Assembly (NCBI RefSeq): GCF_018687715.1
Contig: NC_056765.1
Span: 18,972,394-19,036,393 of the forward strand
DNA: 64,000 bases
From: Carya illinoinensis
Lineage: Eukaryota > Streptophyta > Magnoliopsida > Fagales > Juglandaceae
Direction: 5' to 3'
The number at the start of each line of letters is the position of its first letter. Position 1 is the stretch's first letter. The position numbers and the translations under genes are program-made. The notes beneath the pieces were generated by a model. That model made no database searches. It was not told the origin of the DNA and saw only the letters and a program-made list of their open reading frames with translations. Positions 20,946-34,945 of this stretch are shown one piece after another.

Positions 20946-23560
20946 TCTCAATGTACCACTGATTATGCACGCTAATACTGAACAAAAACTATTAGCTCGG
21001 AATTATAACTAATGAAAGTATTAACACAATAATTTGGTTATAAAGGGAAATCTTTTGAAAAACTCTTCAAACGTAAAACCCTACGGAGCAACCAAACCCA
21101 GGAAAGCCAATAGTATCGATTGAGAGAATTACAAGTAAAATGTTTACAAAACCATTGTAACTAAATACATATACCCAAGACATGTGACCCGCTTGTCTTG
21201 TACCGTAGTAGGAAGTCAAAATCTTGACACTCTCCAATCTTTGTCTTTCTAATTGGAACCTCTAGTAGTTAAACTTGAACACAGCAACTCCCCCTTGGAG
21301 TATGCTTTCACTCAATCTCACGGATTGAGCTTTTTGAAAAATTCTTCTCTCAAGGATTTTCTCTTACTCGATTTCTTGAAATTCTACCCAGATCTTCAAG
21401 CTCTTAAGACTTGTGAATATGTGCTCTTCAAGTGTTCAACCCAAACTCTCGGTCGAATTTTCTACAAATAGATAATATTGTGATTGATTTGGAGAAGGAT
21501 TCTACTAACAAGTTTATCCAGAATCTCAATCAGATACGTTGCTAATGATTTGCAAATATCTTGAATTGGATCACTTATTCTGGATTGCATCAAATTCAAA
21601 TAAGCTTCAGTTTCTTCAATAAAGCTTGCGTCTTTATCTCTTCAGTTGACTCTTCGACTCAAACCAACATAGGACTCTTGTAAACTCTTTATCTTATAAA
21701 TTAAACAAGATTTGATAGGAGTTATACTCTGAATAATTATCCTTATCGGATACCCTCTTATTCAAAACTCATCCTTATCGGATGCAGTCCTAACGTTCTA
21801 TTAAAACTGACATTCATCCATGATTCAAATTTAAATACAGATTCATTTACTCTTAGCCAAACATAAATAACATTTAAACAAATGAAAAGAATAAGTTAAA
21901 AATTAAAACTAAATGGGTGGTCAAAGAAGATGCCGTGTCACATTAATATGACCACTTACATGTTCTTGCATTCCTTATTTCATTTTATTAGTCTAGGACA
22001 TACATTTTATTTTTCTGTTTTACTTTCATATTTCTGTTTTTCAGTTTTAAATTAGAAAAATAAAATATAAAAATCACTTTGGTTGGTTTAAGTTTTTTTG
22101 TTGGAAGTGTATGTTTGATATGTCAAAGTTTTGAGCATGTATGTTCTCACTTAATAAATTCTTGAATTTATGCATCTCTCTATTATGTGCAGTTCACTTT
22201 GTGCATATTAACCCTATAGGTCATCTTGGCAAAGTTTATTTAGAAAGCACTGGAGGAACTTATGTGTATGCATATTTTAATTAAAACTTATATTGTTTAT
22301 TGAGATGCGCACCATAGAGGAAGTATGTGCCTTGAATTGACTAATACTAGTTAAACCTCGTACAATAATAAAGAGATCTTCCTTTGCCAAACACAAGTAG
22401 TTGATCCATATAGAAAAGTTGGTGTTGAACCATTGCTGAAAAAGACAAATATCCTACACAAATCTATCCCTTAAGTCTTTATAGAAAGAATCGCTACTCT
22501 AATTATTGTGAAAAAATATGAGCAACAAAAATGGACATAAAAAAATGGCCTTGCAAATTGGTGTTTGGAGAAGAGATTCATGTATCTAGGCCCTAAAATA
22601 AATTTTGATTTTTGAAGTGAGCAACAAACTCTTGGAAGCATTTATGAGAAGAAAATATTCATGAATAATATTATAAAAAATATATTGAAAGGAAAAAAGA
22701 AATAAAGAGTTGCTACCTTATATAAGTTGGCTCACTCATACACTCACATGAACTTTGACATTGATGATTTTATGAGGAATGAACATCCATAGTGATTGTT
22801 GTAAATAAGATGGTGTACTCTCTTGAATTTATTTTATGAGTTACACTATGTTTGAACTAAGATGTATCTAAGCATGTTACTTGCATCACTATTTATATAT
22901 GAAAGAAAAAGAATATATAGTTTTTCTATTTTTTATTTTTATTTTATTTTTTGCTACTTATCATTTTTATGTAAAATAAATAAAGTGATAAAAATATAAA
23001 ATATTTTTTTTGGGTGTCGGGTATTGGTCTAAGTCTTGGATTTGGTCTCTGATATATTGGTATAAGTCCCAGTGGGACTCTATGACTCAAGGCACACGCA
23101 TAGTGCATCACCTTATCAATTTTGTGCCCCCTTGTGATTAAGACCTAGAAGTAATACTTCTAATCTACTTTCCTTCATCACGGTAAGGGGTCTATCAAAA
23201 TCAAATCGTTCTCCTTTTCAAAGTCTAGGGTTCGGCACATCTATTTTTGAAGTTTGGGATTTTGGTTGTTGATTTGAGATGATTGGGCTTGGATTTTGGT
23301 TGGTCAGTGTATGCATTTATACAAATGATCATATGAGTTTATATTATTCATGTATAAAGGCTTGATTTTGGTGGGTTGGGGCATTATTGATTTCGGTTTT
23401 TGACTAGTGCCCATCAAGTGTTTGTGTTTATATCTCAACTAGACCATGATACTCATTTCTTGATCGTTTGGCATGCATTCATACTCATACATTAGGTTTA
23501 TGCATGGTTGAGTTAAGATCATAGGTTGTTTTAGCAGTGTCAAATTAAGATTTTTCTCAA
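20946..23560. other. unresolved interior of the copia element
   Basis: About 2.6 kb with no recognisable integrase, RT or RNase H. The stretch 20950-21910 looks like reverse-oriented LTR- or UTR-type sequence from another insertion, but no ends were fixed. Around 23000-23500 is GT-rich noncoding sequence. Confidence 0.35.
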
Positions 23561-24151
23561 TGTCTTCATCTTAGCACACATGAGTGGTATTTATTCTCTT
23601 ATAAGTCTTATTAGATTAGTGACAAAAAGGAGGAATATTGGAGCTGACTGATTTGTTTTGTTATTTATTATGATATTGTGAAATTTAGGGAGAGTTTGAG
23701 TGTGTTGTTGCGGGGGAGTTTAATGAATTGGTTAAGGAGGAGTTGAATTTATTTTGTTGAGGGGAAGTTGAATTTTTTTTTTTTTTTGGTTTAAGATAGT
23801 TTAATAGTGGGAGGGAAAACTAAAATTTGGTTCGTAAAAATTACTTTAGAAATTTTTACTTGATGGTTGATTTCATTTAAATTTATTTTTGCTAAAAATA
23901 ATTTTGATGTTGGATTAGAACGTGTTTAGACTTTGAATTAGATTTTAAATCGTGTGAATTATGACTCATTTTTAGACTTTGAATTAGATTTTAAATTGTG
24001 TGAATTATGAGTCATTATTCTATGTCATTATTTTTTATTATTTGTTTAGAATTTCTATTTGATTTCTTGGTCTGCAGGTTTTGTCACCAATCTGCCCAAG
24101 GGAGAGGTTGTAGATACAAGAGTTTGTCACCAATCCGCCAAAGGGGGAGAT
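23561..24151 (+). other. copia 3' untranslated region and polypurine tract
   Basis: GACAAAAAGGAGGAATATTGGAG and later GGGGGAG-rich stretches are typical of copia 3' regions. Two near-copies of about 45 bp lie at about 23931-24015. The polypurine tract AAGGGGGAGA directly precedes the 3' LTR. A degenerate copy of the tract plus the first bases of an LTR lies just upstream at about 24078-24121. Confidence 0.65.
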
Positions 24152-25074
24152 TGTAAATGTAAGATTTTGGCTAGGATTAGGTGACTAACTTGATAAGTTT
24201 CTATAAGACTAGGTGACTAAAATGATAAAGTTTATTTTATCATTGTGTTTGTACTTTTGGATGAATGTAAAATATTTATTAACTTTATCTTTAACAATAT
24301 TGAGTTTATTTTGAACTCTTAGAGGTTGGTTATATAAGTCATTTATGTGAAATTTGAGTCTATAAGGATGTACACTTATCCAGAAAGGAAGCTGAATACA
24401 AATTAGTTATTGTGGATAAGAGTTATTGTGAAATGTCAGCAATCCGTCAGGAGACATATTCACAATAGATTCTATCCATTAGCACAGTCCTACTAAAACT
24501 GAAACTCTTTCTATATTATTTATTTAAGAGATCCTACTGGTTAAGATCTGTAGAGATTTATATTTACATATTTTTTAGAACACTTTCTAGTGCATATTTT
24601 GCTAAGAAAGTTCCTTTGATAATTTTTATATTTTTTTTATATCTTTTTTAGTGTGATCGTGCTTTTTATTAGAGAATTGATTGGTCGAGTTTCAGCTGCT
24701 AGAGTTCCAGGAAAAAAGCCAATATTTGAAAATTGTCAGAAGTTCTATCTGCTATTAAGGTAGAAGACAAATATATCATTTATCTAGTCAAGTATGAGAG
24801 TCAATTGACAAAGGTTTTGTAATTGAGAATTTACTTGTAATTTTATTTTCAAATAATAAAATTGACTTTTATAGGTTTTGTTGTTCCGTAAGGTTTTACA
24901 TTCAAAGAGTTATTTAAAGGGTTTCCCTTTATAACCAATCAATGTGTCATGCAATTTATTATTTACTTTATGTGTTCATTTGATTAAATAATTACAAGAT
25001 TGAGATCTAACTAATTTGTTCAAGAAAATTTATATACAATTTCGTGAATAAACAGGGGTACTTAGGTAATTTCA
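24152..25074 (+). repeat. copia 3' LTR
   Basis: Starts TGTAAATGTAAGATTTTGG; ends AATTTCA; 923 bp. Followed by ATAAT, matching the left target duplication. Confidence 0.85.
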
Positions 25075-25079
25075 ATAAT

Positions 25080-25537
25080 GACCTATTTACACCCTTAAAT
25101 ATATGTCCCAAAATTTAATGATCTATTAAAACCCTTATCATTATTTGAGAATATGAGTGCTTTATTTATTCAACCATCATGCATATTATTATGAGTGGAT
25201 GCTTGAATTCATTAATTTCTTAGTTAAAATGAATAAAGTTGACATTAGTAATTTTTTGTGCTCATGTAATTTATGTATTGATTATTATATTAACAAATAA
25301 GGTATATCTTTTAAGTATATTGATGACAAGGCATCCCTATTTATCTACCTATTTTCTTAGATGATTTGTAGTAGGATTTTCTTTATAAGTGTGATATTAA
25401 GAATGTAATTTTAGTATTGAGACCATGTAAAGGGATAAGTTTCACATCTATTAATATATCGATATACTTTAAGATCGCTTAGCATGATGCACCAAATTAC
25501 CAAAATGACACTTTGGGTAGAGCCACTGCATAACGTA
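25080..25537. other. AT-rich intergenic DNA
   Basis: No gene. If the LINE once continued here it is no longer recognisable. Confidence 0.4.
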
Positions 25538-28500
25538 TTTAGTGTAACGCCTGTCCTTGTGGTGGGATCTTTAGAAAATGATTTTAAAAAAATAGACAGG
25601 AATTACAGTTTCTTTTCAAATTTCTTTTCCTTCCATGTCAGGATACAAAAAACTTTATGCTTATAAATAAAACGCATTTCTTAATTTAAAAGATTATAAT
25701 AGAAAACATCAAATCTTATAATTAAAGTCTCTCGCACAAAACGTTGTGTTTAGGCTTTTGTGCTCTTCCCATTAGGCCGTGTCTATCTTGATGCATCATG
25801 CTCATCTTGTCCATGGGAGGGCACAAGATGATTCGTAAGCATTACTTTAAATAGTTAAAATATAACAACATAGTTTTTCAGTCATGCATTCATCACTCCA
25901 TACATATCTTACTTAGACATTCATTTCATTTTAAAATGTTGCGAGGTGGAAAAAAATGGTCTTTTCTCTTAAAACAGTTCCTCACGCTTCGCTGCCTTCA
26001 TTTTTTAAAAAGTCTTATCATGCATATCTCATTTCTTAACGTGCATACATTCTTTCTTATCACTTTCATTGGCCGTTGCACACTGTTACGCCCCGTGTGT
26101 GAGGGTTAGCGGTCTTTTAGATCTGATTTCACTCGTGGCCACGAGTTAGGAATTCATTTCATTAGGGTGCAGCTCTGGATAAACTACCAGTACTACTTAC
26201 CTGGCATTGCAATATGCCCAATCTAGTCCTTCGGTACCATCATCCGTTTGTTCATTCATGACTGTTATGTTTTTTCATACATTAAAACATTCCATCCTTT
26301 CATTCATTTCAGTTCTTTCAGTTTTTTCAATCCTTCAGCCTGTTCATTATTAAAAGTCACTTAAAAGTATGAGCTTAAACATCATCTTTCATGGCATTGT
26401 TTAAAGCATCAGTTCATGGCATTATTTAAAGCATCATCTTTAATATGAGCATTTAAACACTTTCTTCACGTCCTTTAAAGCATAAGGCCTAAGCCTTGTA
26501 TTTTGTTTAGTGAAAATACATCTAGTACTTATCATGTATAGCATCCATTCACATGCATACACTTATATACTTGGGGTGCGTAAAAAGGGACTGCCAAAGA
26601 GGGTCGTTACGTACTTATACTTGAAAACTTATACTTAGTATTCTTTAGTAAAATGTGTTTCGTGTCATTTCGTAAAGCATTGTAAAGGAAAATCATTTCG
26701 TTTATTTAGAAAACTCTAGAAGAGTATGAACGTAATACTTACATGGACTACATGCCATACTCATTCCATGCTGTCTATTCATGTGCATGTCAGATGATAA
26801 CCTACATGCATACACATAACCTTAACGTTATTCTCTATCTAGTACATGAACAACTATACTAGAAATAGAATTACATTTCACTTGGAATACTCTGAGTCCA
26901 TCTCTAGGTTCTTACATGCTATTTACTATGCTAAAACCTTCCGGATCCTTTTACCATCACTACCTCCGTGTTTTACCTTAAGGTTAAGACATTAAAACCT
27001 TCGTCTTACTCTCCTATTAACCACATTCTGATGCATGACTTAGACCAACTAAGTCATGTATCTAGATCCTAGACAACATACCCAATACTACCTTCATGCT
27101 TCCTAGCTCAAACTCAACCTTCATTTCCAACCAGACATGCCACATGACTTTAAACCAACTCTGAGGTTTAAACATCGTGCAACTATGCTTAAGACAGATT
27201 ACCCATTATATATGATAAATTTTCCAATACACGTATCTTACCAGATGCACATATACCTTACCATTTTTCACCTAAGATCAACTTCTAGTCTAATAAATGT
27301 CTACTTGTATAAACAAGTTCTATACTCTGATACTAATTTCTACTCAAACCCGATTAGTAGGACCTTCCTACTTCCCGAACCCTTTACAAGTTCATCCCAA
27401 CACTTGACATGACAGGGTTCCATTCACCACTACATTTCGTCACGTTACATAGCTTGAGACAAATCTTGAATTACGTCACGACACCCGTCATGCTTCCGTT
27501 GCACTACTCTTACACTATCCCATCACTTCACACATACTTTAAACCATAAGTCAACTACAAGGCGATACTTGTAACCTCGGACTACAGACCACATCACTAC
27601 TATTTCGGGACACCATTATACAGTTCCCGATACTACACAACATGCTCTACGCTCCTCTACTACTTGACCATCCTTTTCTTTGTAACATGCCATATGGTGC
27701 ATCGCTACACTACATGGAATATGCATCATGTATACTCTCTTTGCTACATCACATATTACCACGACACACATCACACAGTAAGTCGCTACATGACACAAAG
27801 CGCACGCCACATGTACTCTCTTCACACCACAACTACGACACACACCTCACATCCATATTTCACAGCACAGTCTACAACACTACACAATTACGTCCAATAC
27901 ATCATTACACAACCACCTTTCACTTCACAACTACGCAGCGAACTCCACAATACTAAGTGCACAGTCCACAATCTATCAACTAACATTTAATATAAATAAC
28001 AAGGGATAGATGGTTATACCATCAACAGGATAACCCGTGCGTGCTCGCTTCCCGTCATGATCAAGGCATTGAAAGAGTTGTACGTGGCGGTTAAATTGCG
28101 TACAATGGCTATTTGGACTACTAGAGGTGGCTATGGGTGTGGATTCGAGCGTAGGAGGGTTTGATCATGGTACTAAAGTGGTGGCCTCATAGTGGTGCCA
28201 AAGTAGCACACATTGGAGGCACAGTGATTCGTGGAGGAGGTTTAGGCTGTGGCTCATGGCATGGAAATTGAGAGGGAGGCTTGGTTGGCAAGGAGGAGCT
28301 CAATGAGGAGCCATGGTGGTCATGGAAGTCCGTGGGTGGCTATGTGGTGGCATGAGAAGCCGTGCACGGTGGTGCAAGTGGAGGAACCTGTATGGGTTTT
28401 GTGCAAATGGAGAAGAGGAGCTGCGGTGGAGGAAAGGACCGTGGGGGAAAGGGAGGCTATGGAGGTGGAGCTGGTGAGGTGGAGGTGCCGGTGGAGGTGT

Positions 28501-28571
28501 TCAAAGGCTCCTTGGCCCCATACGACGATGCAAGGTGAGAGAATGGGTTTTGAAACCCATTTCAGTTGAGC

Positions 28572-28673
<102 letters not shown>

Positions 28674-28935
28674 ACGTGAGGAAGGGAGGCCAAGATGGAG
28701 GAGGTCGTCGGAGGGGAAGGGAGTGGCTAGTGAGATTGGGTTTTCACCCATTTCGGGTGGAGTTGCCATGGGAGGAGAGAAAGGGCACATGGGGGCTACC
28801 GACGATGGAGAGGTACTAGCCGACATGAGAGGAAGTTGTCGCTGGTGGAGGTGAGACTGGGCTGTGCACAACGGCGCCGGGCTAGAGAGAAGAGAAGCAT
28901 GACCATGGAGAAGAAGGGGAGAGGCTGCCTGTAGG

Positions 28936-29052
<117 letters not shown>

Positions 29053-29631
29053 CAAGTGAAAGGAAAAAGTTAGGGGTTTGGGTATTTAATCCAGGTCCTT
29101 CGGTTTGGGATTTTTAAAACGATCTAATGTTGAGTTTAAATAGTGATTTGAAAATGCGTGAGCATTTGTTTAATTTAAAATACTGAGAGGAAATAAGATA
29201 GAATATTATTTTATGAACTTTAGTTCATAAAATAATATTCATTCATTATTAATTAAAATGATGAAGTCTTGTTAATCATTTGAAGAGAATAAAATCATTT
29301 AAATTAATTTAGAGTTTTCAACATAATTTAAATCTTGTAATGTTTTTAAATGACTAAAATAATTATATTTAAATAATTTTCCACAATTATAATATTTTTA
29401 GAATTCTTCAAAAATATAATAATTGTGTTATTTAAAAACAAAGCTTAGTTCGATAATATTAGAAATATCACATATAAATATTTTCAGAACATTTAAAGTA
29501 TTCGTAAGTTTTGAAATACTTAGCTTACTTTAAAATCTACTTGGTATCTTTTCAAACACGCTATCAAGACTCAGCACGTAAAACGAGGCTCGTAACTATA
29601 AAATAAAGAAGGAGTGGGTTGTTACATTTAG

Positions 29632-29640
29632 CGTAACAAT

Positions 29641-29672
<32 letters not shown>

Positions 29673-30480
29673 GATGAATGAATTATATGTGCATGTCTTA
29701 TATATGTTTAAGATTCGTCTACAAGTTCTGTACAAAATTAATTAGATGTGGTAATTAACTTGTATGGTAAGAGATTATTACTAATTTTTTGCTTTTCAAT
29801 CTTACAATATACGAAGGAATTACATGGTCCAGTTATATTTTGTAATAAAATCAAATGTTTGTTAGTGTGAGTATTGGATAATAAATATAATAATAATGGT
29901 TACTAAGAATGTAGTTTTACTAAATGAGAGAAATAAAAAAAAGGCTAATTATGACATGTGGCATAGGAAAATTCAAGATCTTCTTAATAATCAAGAGATC
30001 CTGAAAAACTTGTTGAACCTTATAATACAATCTGAAGCCTATCAAAGTTGAGCAAAGAAATATTAGTGCACGCGCTTTCTCAAGTCAGATTTTTTCATCC
30101 CAATTCCCATGGTAGAAGCTGTAAATTAGGGGCAGCTCAATATAAATTAAGGTTTAAGAAATAATTTTTATATTGAACATTTTACAAAAATTTTAATAAA
30201 ATAAGGTTTCATTTAAAATTTTTAAATAATTTTTTTTAAATTTATATTTAATACAAAAATTTAAATTGAGACCTTATTGTAAATTTTAAACCTCAATTTA
30301 GCAAGATTTTAGAAAAATTTATTTAAAAATATAAATTATTTATTGTATTAAATATTAAATTAAGTATTATGGAGCCTTTGAACACATTAAAAAATATAAA
30401 AATTATTTAATTTTTTATCTCATGAAATAGTTTTTATATTTTTTCTACAGAAATTTCAAAACAAAAAAAATAAGAAACAC
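29632..30480. other. AT-rich intergenic DNA with a TA microsatellite
   Basis: A TA run of about 14 units lies at 29640-29668. The rest is AT-rich with no gene seen. Confidence 0.45.
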
Positions 30481-30489
30481 GTCACTTTT

Positions 30490-30850
30490 AATCTTAGGGA
30501 CTTGCACAGGATGGGGCGTTAGGCAATGGCGTAAGTGGCCGCCGTGGAGCAAGACTCTTCAGGGACGTGCCTGGACCTACATAGTTTTGTCTTGTTCCTT
30601 AAGGTCCAAAAGTCGCAACTGCTTAGAGGCAACTCCTTGGCCCAAAACACATTCAGAACGAGATGTACCTAGGGAAAACCAATAGTCAATAGAGAACAAG
30701 CCAGGAATCCACAAAACGTACTTGGGATTAGATAAAGAACGGCCTTCTTTGTGGTGGTGGTTGGCAAATGATATCTCCCACCAGGCATCACCTCTTACGA
30801 AATTGATTCCTCTTGGGCTCCCTAGCCATAACAACCGCATAGGGAAGCTT
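30490..30850. other. unassigned GC-richer block
   Basis: About 360 bp of clearly higher GC than its surroundings. It carries an 87-codon minus-strand ORF (30840-30577, MRLLWLGSPRGINFVRGDAWW...) that I do not recognise. It could be a gene fragment or a piece of a transposon. There is no start context or splice support. Confidence 0.3.
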
Positions 30851-30975
30851 AAGCTATGTTTGACTGTTAAACTAAATTTAATTCATCTAAATTAATTATC
30901 GATAGAATTAATTATTTTTTTAAATTTTTATAAAAAAATTAAACTCATCTCAATAAAACTTATAAAAAAAAAATG

Positions 30976-31205
30976 ATAGGGTTACTATATTTTACTATCT
31001 ATTTATTACTTATTTTGTATTTAATTTTTTATTTTACTTAATGATTAAGGAAGTGGCTATTAATAAAATTATATATTTTTTTAATTTTTTCTTAATGACT
31101 AAAAATGTTAAAAAAATACTTAAAAGAAAATGATGAAAAAATAAAAAAAATTCTAATAGCTTATAAGTAGTAAATGGATAGTAATAGAATAGTAAGTCTA
31201 TCACT
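30976..31205. mobile_element. MITE with about 40-bp terminal inverted repeats
   Basis: The left end GATAGGGTTACTATATTTTA mirrors the right end (reverse complement GATAGACTTACTATTCTATT) through CTATCYATTTAYTACTTAT. The length is about 230 bp, AT-rich and without an ORF. The superfamily is not assigned. Confidence 0.65.
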
Positions 31206-31560
31206 ACTCCTCACAAAAATATTAATATTCATAATTTAACTCAATTTATCTAAATATCGAAACGCATTCTTAGACTTTTTAAGAGGGGTTTGTGGAACAC
31301 TCCAAAGGGTGGAGTCCATTCAAGGTTTCTCATACTTCGCTACTGTGAATCCCATGTAAAGGATAGAGCTCTATTAAGAATTAAAAAAATACTATTATCA
31401 TAAAGAAATTTCACATAATTAACTTCATAAATTAAAATAATTTGATATTAGATTATAAAATTATTTTTATTATAAAGTATATTTAACATATTACATGAAG
31501 TCACACCAATTTGTGAATAGTAAAATTATTTAAATATTACTTATTAATATCATTTTATTT

Positions 31561-31714
31561 TAAAATTTATAAAAATTATATTAATTTTTGTGTTTTGTTT
31601 TAAAATTTATAAAAATTGTATTGATTTTTGTGTTTTGTTTTAAAGTTTGTAAAAGTTGTTGATTTTTGTGTTTTGTTTTTAATTTTGTAAAAATTATATT
31701 GATTTTTATATTTT
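31561..31714. repeat. about 40-bp tandem repeat, four units
   Basis: Units at 31561, 31601, 31641 and 31678 share the order TTATAAAAATT, GATTTTTGTGTTTTG. Confidence 0.8.
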
Positions 31715-32327
31715 AGTAATATCTAGATAAAAAGATTAAAAATCTGAAATTAAAAAATATTTTATATTTAAATAATAATTAAAAATTAAATTATGAAAAA
31801 TTAAAAAATATTTATGTTCGGCAAACGTCACCGAATGGAAACAAGCACACAACCAAGCGAGCAAATAAATTGCACCGTTGGGACAGTAAATACATCCACA
31901 ATTTACCCAAAAAAATATCAAAAACAGGAGATGTAAAAAGTCGCAAAGTCGAGAAAAGATTTCAAAATTCCCAACCAACCTCGTATGTTGGGCTATGTTG
32001 GCAATGATGTCGTGCGAATCGGGGCAACTGGCAGCGGCAAATGCACAGTGCACTGTAATGGATGAAGAGTGACAGATGTCACAAGAATGACACATCAGCC
32101 CGTAATTTGCTACTACCACCACTAGCAAGATATGTAGATCATGATCATTTCCGCACGTACAAATTAATCGACTGCATAAGTAGAAAGAAAAGGAAAAATA
32201 TAATTATAAATGTAATTGTGTATTAATATATATATTAATTTAATATAATTAATTTTATTAAAAATAATATTAATTTAAATTTTAAATATAAATAAATTAA
32301 TATTAATATATAAATTAATACGTAATT

Positions 32328-32429
32328 TTATTTATGTGTCGTAAAATTATAAAGCAAGAAGTAAAAGAGGAATTGACCTTATTTATGAGTCGTAAAATTA
32401 TAAAGCCAGAAGTAAAAGAGGAATTGACC
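32328..32429. repeat. 51-bp tandem duplication
   Basis: Units 32328-32378 and 32379-32429 differ at only two positions by eye (GTGTCG/GAGTCG, GCAAG/GCCAG). Confidence 0.9.
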
Positions 32430-33180
32430 GTTTCATCCCTCTAGTGGACGAAATCCGTTCTTGACTTTTGAGTACCAATTCTTTTCACATTTTTCACTCG
32501 GAATTTTCTCTAATCTTATGGAAATGTGCCACGAAGCTTCCGGTGTCATATTCTCATTCACATTTAAAAAGAAAAAATAATCTCAATATTGATTTGACAT
32601 TTGCTGGAAAAGCTTTTGCAAGCAGATTGGATTGGATGCCTATGTGCCATCGATGCTACTGGATAGAGTTAAAAGTCTTCAATTTTCGTGTGATGCAAGG
32701 AAAAAATTAATTAATTTTATATTTATTTATTTTTTAATTCTATTATATATAATTATTTTTATATATTATTTACTCACTCAATTAATATAATTAATTAAAT
32801 CAATTATTTATATTAAAAAATGACAAAATTAATTATATTAATATACAAATAATACATAAAAATAACTATATATAAAATTTTTATTTTTTTAAAAAGAGTA
32901 AAATTTACATATTTTAATATTATAAATATCACTTTTCTATATCAGTATTGTACGAAATATATTAATAATTGAAAATAATAATATGACTATTAAATATGTT
33001 TAATACTCACTTATATATTTTTATTTTTTTAATAATTAAAAAAATGATTATTATAAATTTATATTTTTTTAATAATTAAAGGCGTGTAAAAAATATTTAA
33101 AAAGTTAATAAAAATATTATTTATATATCTAATCACCCTGACATTGTCCTCAATCATTTATGACTAACAGAAGAATCTTG

Positions 33181-34560
33181 CTGTCCCATGTTGCCATCGA
33201 CATGGCACGACAAAGTCATTGTTGCAACCCAACCCACTTCGTGTATGATCATGATGCATTCTCTGGCATCAAACATGATGTGGGTCCGAGTAGGAATTAA
33301 AAAGAAGGAAAATGTTAGATCGCCCGCTAAGGGATCTCGTTGGGAGTTACTCTTTTTAATTTTTTTTTCTTAATAATTAAATAAAAATTATTTAATATTA
33401 TTATGAATTTTTTATATTTTTTTAAATATTAAAAAAATAATGTGAAAAAAATAGAAAAATAGAAAAAAATATTTTGACCTAGCGGAAGCTCCCAGCTGGA
33501 GTCCTCAGCAGTGGCCGTAGCACTATCCTAAAAAGAATACGTAAATAATGAAGCTGATCATGTCCAGCTGGCAGCTATAATAGTCAAGCTATAAAAGTCA
33601 TGGCATAATGTAATTTAAAAATAGAAAAATATAGTTATAAGTACAATTATACATTAATCTGTGCACTAATATAATATAATTAGTTAAAAAATAAATTTTA
33701 TTGAAAACAATGTTAATTTAAATTTTAAATGTGAATAAATCAGTATTGATATACATATTAGTGCACGACTGTGCTTGTATATAGTAAACCTCTTCAAAAA
33801 TATTATCATGTAAATTAATGTAGTTTAAAATAATTTATGGATAAATAAAAAAATTATTTAATTATTTATGTCTCATTTGAAGATGATTCAAGGATTATAA
33901 TTGTATCAATTCTTCTACATACAGTCGAGTTATGCAACCGATGTGCAGTCGCGACGCCACGTTAGATTAAAAAAAAAATACAATAAAAGTAGAATAGGAA
34001 AAGAAGCCTATAGAAAATTGACTTTTATCTCACATTTATTTCTATTCATGATCTCATATATTTACAACCAGAGAGACCTAATTTTAGGCATACAAGATAT
34101 GTAATTGAAAAGGAAGATTATAATGTAATAAATGACAATATTTACAACCCGACGATAGGTCTCTAAACACTTGTTTATTTGTCCTAGGGAGAGAGGTCTT
34201 CGTCTTTGAGGGAGAGAAAAACTGAGAGTCTCAATGACAACGAAATGAAAATCGTCTTCAAGGGAGAGAAATCAAGGGAGAGAAAAAAAGAGAGGGAGGG
34301 AAACCGAAGGAGGTAGGGTAGATTTGGGAAAATGTCAAAATGAACTAAATTCGTTGAAATGGTGCATTGTTATTTCATTGAATGGTGCGTTTTTATTTTA
34401 TTCATGTGAGACCCGTTTGCCTCAAGGTTGCACCAGGCGACTGCAATAAGAGTTTTTCTAATTATATAGAAGAATGATGGTTCTATTTCATAATCTAGCA
34501 ATGTTAGTTAAAAGTGGTAACTTTTATTTAGCATGGGATTGAAATATGAATCCTTGAAGC
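33181..34560. other. AT-rich intergenic DNA
   Basis: No gene. Short ORFs at 33188-33373 and 33901-34104 lack any recognisable feature. Confidence 0.4.
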
Positions 34561-34564
34561 TTGG

Positions 34565-34945
34565 TTTGAATTTAGAGATGATATTGGATGAGATGAGATG
34601 TGATAGTTTTAGATGAAGAATAAAAGTTAAATAAAATGTTATTATTATTGTTTTGGGATTTGAAAAAATTGAATTGAGATTTGAAAATTTTGAATTATTT
34701 ATTATATTTTATGTGAAAATTTGAAAAATTTATAATAATGAGATGAAATGAGTTGATATCACTTCCCAACTTTTCCAAAATTCTCATTTTATCTTATCTC
34801 ATCATTATAAGTTTTTCAAATTTTCACATAAAATATAATAAACCATTCAACTTTTTTAAATTCTAAAATAATAATAATATTAAAAAATAATATTTTATTC
34901 AACTTTCAATTTTTATCTAAAACTAAAAATTATCATCTTACCATC
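34565..34945. mobile_element. inverted-repeat MITE (GAGATGAGATG family)
   Basis: The left arm runs from GATGATATTGGATGAGATG through TTATTATATTTTATGTG to ATAATGAGATG. The right arm runs back as CTCATCATTATAAG, CACATAAAATATAATAAA and CATCTTACCATCCAAGC. The whole 0.38-kb unit can fold on itself. Partial relatives occur at about 2795-2960, 35415-35610 and 40560-40750. Confidence 0.7.

Larger units (their letters stand above)
12671..25074 (+). mobile_element. Ty1/copia retrotransposon with nested insertions
   Basis: Two 923-bp LTRs (12671-13593 and 24152-25074) are flanked by identical 5-bp target duplications ATAAT (12666-12670 and 25075-25079). Internal order: primer site, gag N-terminus, chloroplast insert with filler, gag C-terminus with CCHC knuckle, PIF/Harbinger element (15941-20622), second knuckle region, unresolved AT-rich DNA, 3' UTR and polypurine tract. 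No protease, integrase, RT or RNase H motifs were seen, so the element is defective. The LTRs differ at roughly one base in eight by eye over the first 170 bp, implying an old insertion. Confidence 0.85.
31206..33180. other. AT-rich intergenic DNA
   Basis: Contains a member of the ATTATAAAATTATTTTTATTATAAA family at about 31405-31535 and the tandem repeats listed separately. ORFs at 31736-32128 (-) and 32468-32710 (+) show no recognisable domain and are not supported. Confidence 0.4.
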
